From: Comamonadaceae bacterium
Lineage (GTDB): Bacteria; Pseudomonadota; Gammaproteobacteria; Burkholderiales; Burkholderiaceae_C
Assembly (NCBI GenBank): GCA_947455145.1
Contig: CANGME010000013.1
Location: 50,651-114,650 of the forward strand
DNA: 64,000 nt
Direction: 5' to 3'
Positions 61,600 to 64,000 of the stretch are shown piece by piece. The translations under genes and the position numbers were made by a program. The notes beneath the pieces are model-generated. The model saw only the letters and a program-made list of their open reading frames with translations. It was not told the origin of the DNA and searched no databases. Numbering within the stretch: position 1 is the first letter of the stretch; each line of letters opens with the position of its first letter.

Positions 61600-62571
61600 T
61601 CACCCCATCTTGAAACCGGTGGCCTTGATCACTTGGGACCAGCGTGTGACTTCATCTTTGAGAAATTTCTCAGGGTCTGGATGGGAGAAAGTCTCAGCCC
61701 CCGCCTTGTCTAGGTCTTGCAAGAACAGCGGGTCTGATCGCACTTTAAGGTTGACTGCTTTGAGCAACTCCATCACCTCGCGCGGCGTACCGGCCGGAGC
61801 AAAAATTCCGTTAAACACTTGCACCCGCATGTCAGGCACACCGCCTTCAACAGACGTCATTAAATCTGGTGCAGCTTTGAGGCGCGTCTCACTGTTGACA
61901 CCCAAAATACGGGCGCGCCCGGCGCGGTGCTGGGCCAGCACGGCCGATGACATGATGGGCGTGATGATGGGCACATGGCCCGCAATCAAGTCTTGCATGG
62001 CCGGGCCACCGCCCTTGTAGGGGACGTGCTGCAAGTCCAGCTTGCCGGCTTGCAACTTGAACAGTTCCCCGCTGAGGTTGGTGATCGTGCCCTGCCCTGC
62101 TGAGCCATAGGAGTACTTGCCAGGGTTGGCTTTGATCAGTGCCACCAACTCCTTCAAGGTGTTGGCAGGCACGCTCGGGTGTACGACGATACAGGTCGGG
62201 TTCATGCTGACCATACCGACCAGCATGAAGTCCTTGAGCGGATCGTACTGGGGGCTAGCTGACGCCGCAGGGTTGATGATTTGGGTGGTGGTGGTGCCCA
62301 AGAGCAGCGTGTAGCCATCGGCTTTGGCGCGGGACACTTCAGCCGCGCCGATACCGCCACCCGCGCCCGCCTTGTTATCCACCACCAGGCTGCTGCCGAT
62401 GTGAGGGGTTGCAAATTTGGCCCACACCCGCCCCATGATGTCACCGTCACCACCAGGGGCAAACGGTACCACCAGTCGAATGGCGCGCTCTGGGTAACGG
62501 GCCTGCGCCCAGCTACTGGCCCATGGACTGAGCAACGTACTGGCTACGCCGAGGAATGTGCGTTTTTTCAT
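61600..62571 (-). CDS. Bug-family periplasmic receptor
   Basis: 323 residues; signal ends at SWAQ. Family blocks YPERAIRLVVPFAPGGDGD, DNKAGAGGGIGAAE, DGYTLLLGTT and HVPYKGGGPA. Ends 6 bases ahead of the methyltransferase gene and 12 bases after gph, all on the minus strand; a functional link to either is not obvious. Confidence 0.92.
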   Translation of the reverse strand: MKKRTFLGVASTLLSPWASSWAQARYPERAIRLVVPFAPGGDGDIMGRVWAKFATPHIGSSLVVDNKAGAGGGIGAAEVSRAKADGYTLLLGTTTTQIINPAASASPQYDPLKDFMLVGMVSMNPTCIVVHPSVPANTLKELVALIKANPGKYSYGSAGQGTITNLSGELFKLQAGKLDLQHVPYKGGGPAMQDLIAGHVPIITPIMSSAVLAQHRAGRARILGVNSETRLKAAPDLMTSVEGGVPDMRVQVFNGIFAPAGTPREVMELLKAVNLKVRSDPLFLQDLDKAGAETFSHPDPEKFLKDEVTRWSQVIKATGFKMG

Positions 62572-62583
62572 AACTTTTTTAGA

Positions 62584-63261
62584 CTATTTGATGAGTTGTA
62601 AAAGATCGGTGGGCGCATGTATGGTGGCATGTGCCCCCCAACTGGAAATGTCGGATTTTTGACCCAGGTAGCCATAGCTCACGGCCACCGTGCCCATGCC
62701 TGCGGCCAAGCCCGCAACGATGTCTCGCTCGTCATCGCCGACGTACAGGCATTTTTCGGGGGCCAGCCCCAAACGTCGCGCAGCTTCAAATAGCGGCTCG
62801 GGATGGGGCTTGGCGTGGGGCGTGGTGTCACCACTCACGATGGCTCGTGCCGTAGCAAACATGGGCATGGCGCGGGTGAGCGGGTCGGTAAAGCGTTTGG
62901 ACTTGTTTGTGACCACGCCCCAGACCAGGTTTTGCTGCAAAAGTTGCTCGATCAACTCCGCCACTCCATCAAAGGCGTAGGTTCGTTGTGTCATGCAGTT
63001 TTCATAATTAACAAAAAACTCCTCGCGCAAGGTGAGGAAGTCAGGGTGTTCTGGCGTCATGTCCAAGGCCACGCCCAGCATGCCACGCGCGCCCGCGCCC
63101 GCCATGGGGCGGTACTGCGTTGCAGGCAAGGAAGTCTGACCCCGGTCGGTGCGCAGCTTGTCGGCTGCGGCTCCAAGGTCAGGGGCACTGTCGATCAAAG
63201 TACCGTCCAGGTCAAAGAGGACGGCTTCGATGTTATGGAACACGCTCATCGGTGGTTTCAT
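62584..63261 (-). CDS. gph: Phosphoglycolate phosphatase (Gph)
   Basis: 225 residues, HAD fold: nucleophile in [16 protein letters not shown] near residue 15, Lys motif VTNKSKRF near 118, and [17 protein letters not shown] near 174. Removes phosphate from phosphoglycolate. Start at 63261 sits inside the ubiG stop (ATGA); an ATG four codons later is the alternative. ubiG-gph order is standard. Confidence 0.92.
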   Translation of the reverse strand: MKPPMSVFHNIEAVLFDLDGTLIDSAPDLGAAADKLRTDRGQTSLPATQYRPMAGAGARGMLGVALDMTPEHPDFLTLREEFFVNYENCMTQRTYAFDGVAELIEQLLQQNLVWGVVTNKSKRFTDPLTRAMPMFATARAIVSGDTTPHAKPHPEPLFEAARRLGLAPEKCLYVGDDERDIVAGLAAGMGTVAVSYGYLGQKSDISSWGAHATIHAPTDLLQLIK

Positions 63262-63968
63262 GCAGGTTTCTTCATAGCGAACAGGTAGTTTACGCCGGTG
63301 TCCTCACCCATCCAGTAGCGGCGCGTGAGTGGGTTGTAGCTCATTCCACGGGTTTGAACCAGTTCTAGACCAGCCTCACGGGCGTAGCGGGCCAGCTCAC
63401 TCGGGCGAATCATCTTGGCGTATTCGTGCGTGCCACGCGGCAACAAATTGAGCAGGTACTCCGCGCCCACAATGGCATACAGAAAGGATTTGGGACTACG
63501 GTTCAGCGTGGAGAAAAACACCCAGCCACCAGGTTTAGCCAAAGTGGCGCAGGCCTGAACAATCGATGCAGGATCGGGCACGTGCTCCAGCATTTCCATG
63601 CAGGTCACAACATCAAAGCTCACTGGTTGTTGATCGGCCAGGGCTTCAGCACTGATTTCTTGAAACTTAACATTTGGCGTCTGCGCTTCCAGGGCGTGCA
63701 GCGTTGCGACCTTGAGTGCTTTGGTGGACAGGTCGATACCCAAAACCTGTGCGCCCTTGCGGGCCATGGAGTCAGACAAAATGCCGCCGCCACAGCCTAC
63801 ATCCAAGACCTGAAGGCCCTGCAACGCACACAGACGGTTGATCCACTCCAAGCGCAGCGGGTTGATTTCGTGCAGGGGACGGAATTCACTCTCAGGATCC
63901 CACCAGCGATGGGCCAGCTCTGAGAACTTCGCCAGCTCGGCGGGGTCAGCATTCAATGGTGTCGTCAT
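63258..63968 (-). CDS. ubiG: Ubiquinone biosynthesis O-methyltransferase (UbiG)
   Basis: 236 residues from ATG 63968; an upstream ATG adds six residues. Does both O-methylations in ubiquinone synthesis. Opening [29 protein letters not shown] is diagnostic; SAM motif [16 protein letters not shown] near 56; [11 protein letters not shown] near 123. Coupled to gph. Confidence 0.95.
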   Translation of the reverse strand: MTTPLNADPAELAKFSELAHRWWDPESEFRPLHEINPLRLEWINRLCALQGLQVLDVGCGGGILSDSMARKGAQVLGIDLSTKALKVATLHALEAQTPNVKFQEISAEALADQQPVSFDVVTCMEMLEHVPDPASIVQACATLAKPGGWVFFSTLNRSPKSFLYAIVGAEYLLNLLPRGTHEYAKMIRPSELARYAREAGLELVQTRGMSYNPLTRRYWMGEDTGVNYLFAMKKPA

Positions 63969-64000
63969 GGCTCGATTATCTTGCACATAAGCCAGAAACA

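Overview
The window looks like a chromosomal segment of a betaproteobacterium of the order Burkholderiales, most likely the family Comamonadaceae. Pointers are the GC-rich coding style, four Bug-type periplasmic solute receptors, a small Trp-rich membrane protein typical of this group, a tmRNA with the tag ANDERFALAA, and a housekeeping set (ilvD, ispDF, mfd, holC-pepA, lptFG, gph-ubiG). This placement is inferred from gene content.

Layout. 1-3.7 kb: the 3' part of a molybdenum hydroxylase, then a convergent soxXYZA sulfur-oxidation operon whose SoxY is unusual. 3.8-9.5 kb: hydrolase plus Bug receptor, ilvD, Trp-rich protein, cytochrome c, ispDF. 9.6-13.2 kb: mfd, carrying a palindromic repeat inserted in frame. 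13.3-22.4 kb: a lipid-remodelling operon of eight tightly coupled genes (FAD amine-oxidase-like protein, DUF1365, Cfa-type methyltransferase, chalcone-isomerase-like protein, MFS carrier, DUF3833 lipoprotein, SDR, NTF2-like). It diverges from a B12-binding MerR regulator with CarH/LitR photoreceptor motifs, which is followed by an acyl-ACP-desaturase-like diiron protein. The two sides share a symmetrical operator/promoter region. 22.4-26.1 kb: Orn/Lys/Arg decarboxylase, then an NfeD-stomatin pair. 26.2-34.7 kb: a catabolic island (VOC, FAH, two Bug receptors, hydrolase, citryl-CoA-lyase-like, acyl-CoA ligase, nitroreductase, RraA-like). 34.7-40.6 kb: tRNA-Ser, a LivK-type binding protein, holC, pepA, lptFG. 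40.6-45.7 kb: cbiX, then a five-gene envelope glycosylation cluster (PAP2 phosphatase, UbiA-type prenyltransferase, flippase-like membrane protein, GT39, HAD phosphatase).

45.7-59.4 kb is mobile DNA downstream of ssrA (tmRNA, minus strand). Two integrative elements lie in tandem. Element 1 (about 45.99-51.42 kb) carries an integrase, a YefM-YoeB-like toxin-antitoxin pair, AlpA and small helix-turn-helix proteins. Element 2 (about 51.40-59.01 kb) looks like an integrated rolling-circle mobilizable plasmid with Rep, MobV relaxase, H-NS-like protein, a restriction-modification pair and its own integrase. Copies of the tmRNA 3' end mark the junctions, and each integrase gene sits next to its tmRNA-side junction with short repeats at both ends of its element. 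A 37-codon ORF duplicated just outside element 1 hints at a third, older insertion.

59.4-64 kb: amino-acid permease, a methyltransferase with a secretion signal, a fourth Bug receptor, gph and ubiG.

The most interesting systems are the putative light- and B12-controlled lipid operon with its mirror-image promoters, the putative polyprenyl-phospho-pentose pathway, and the serial integrations at ssrA.
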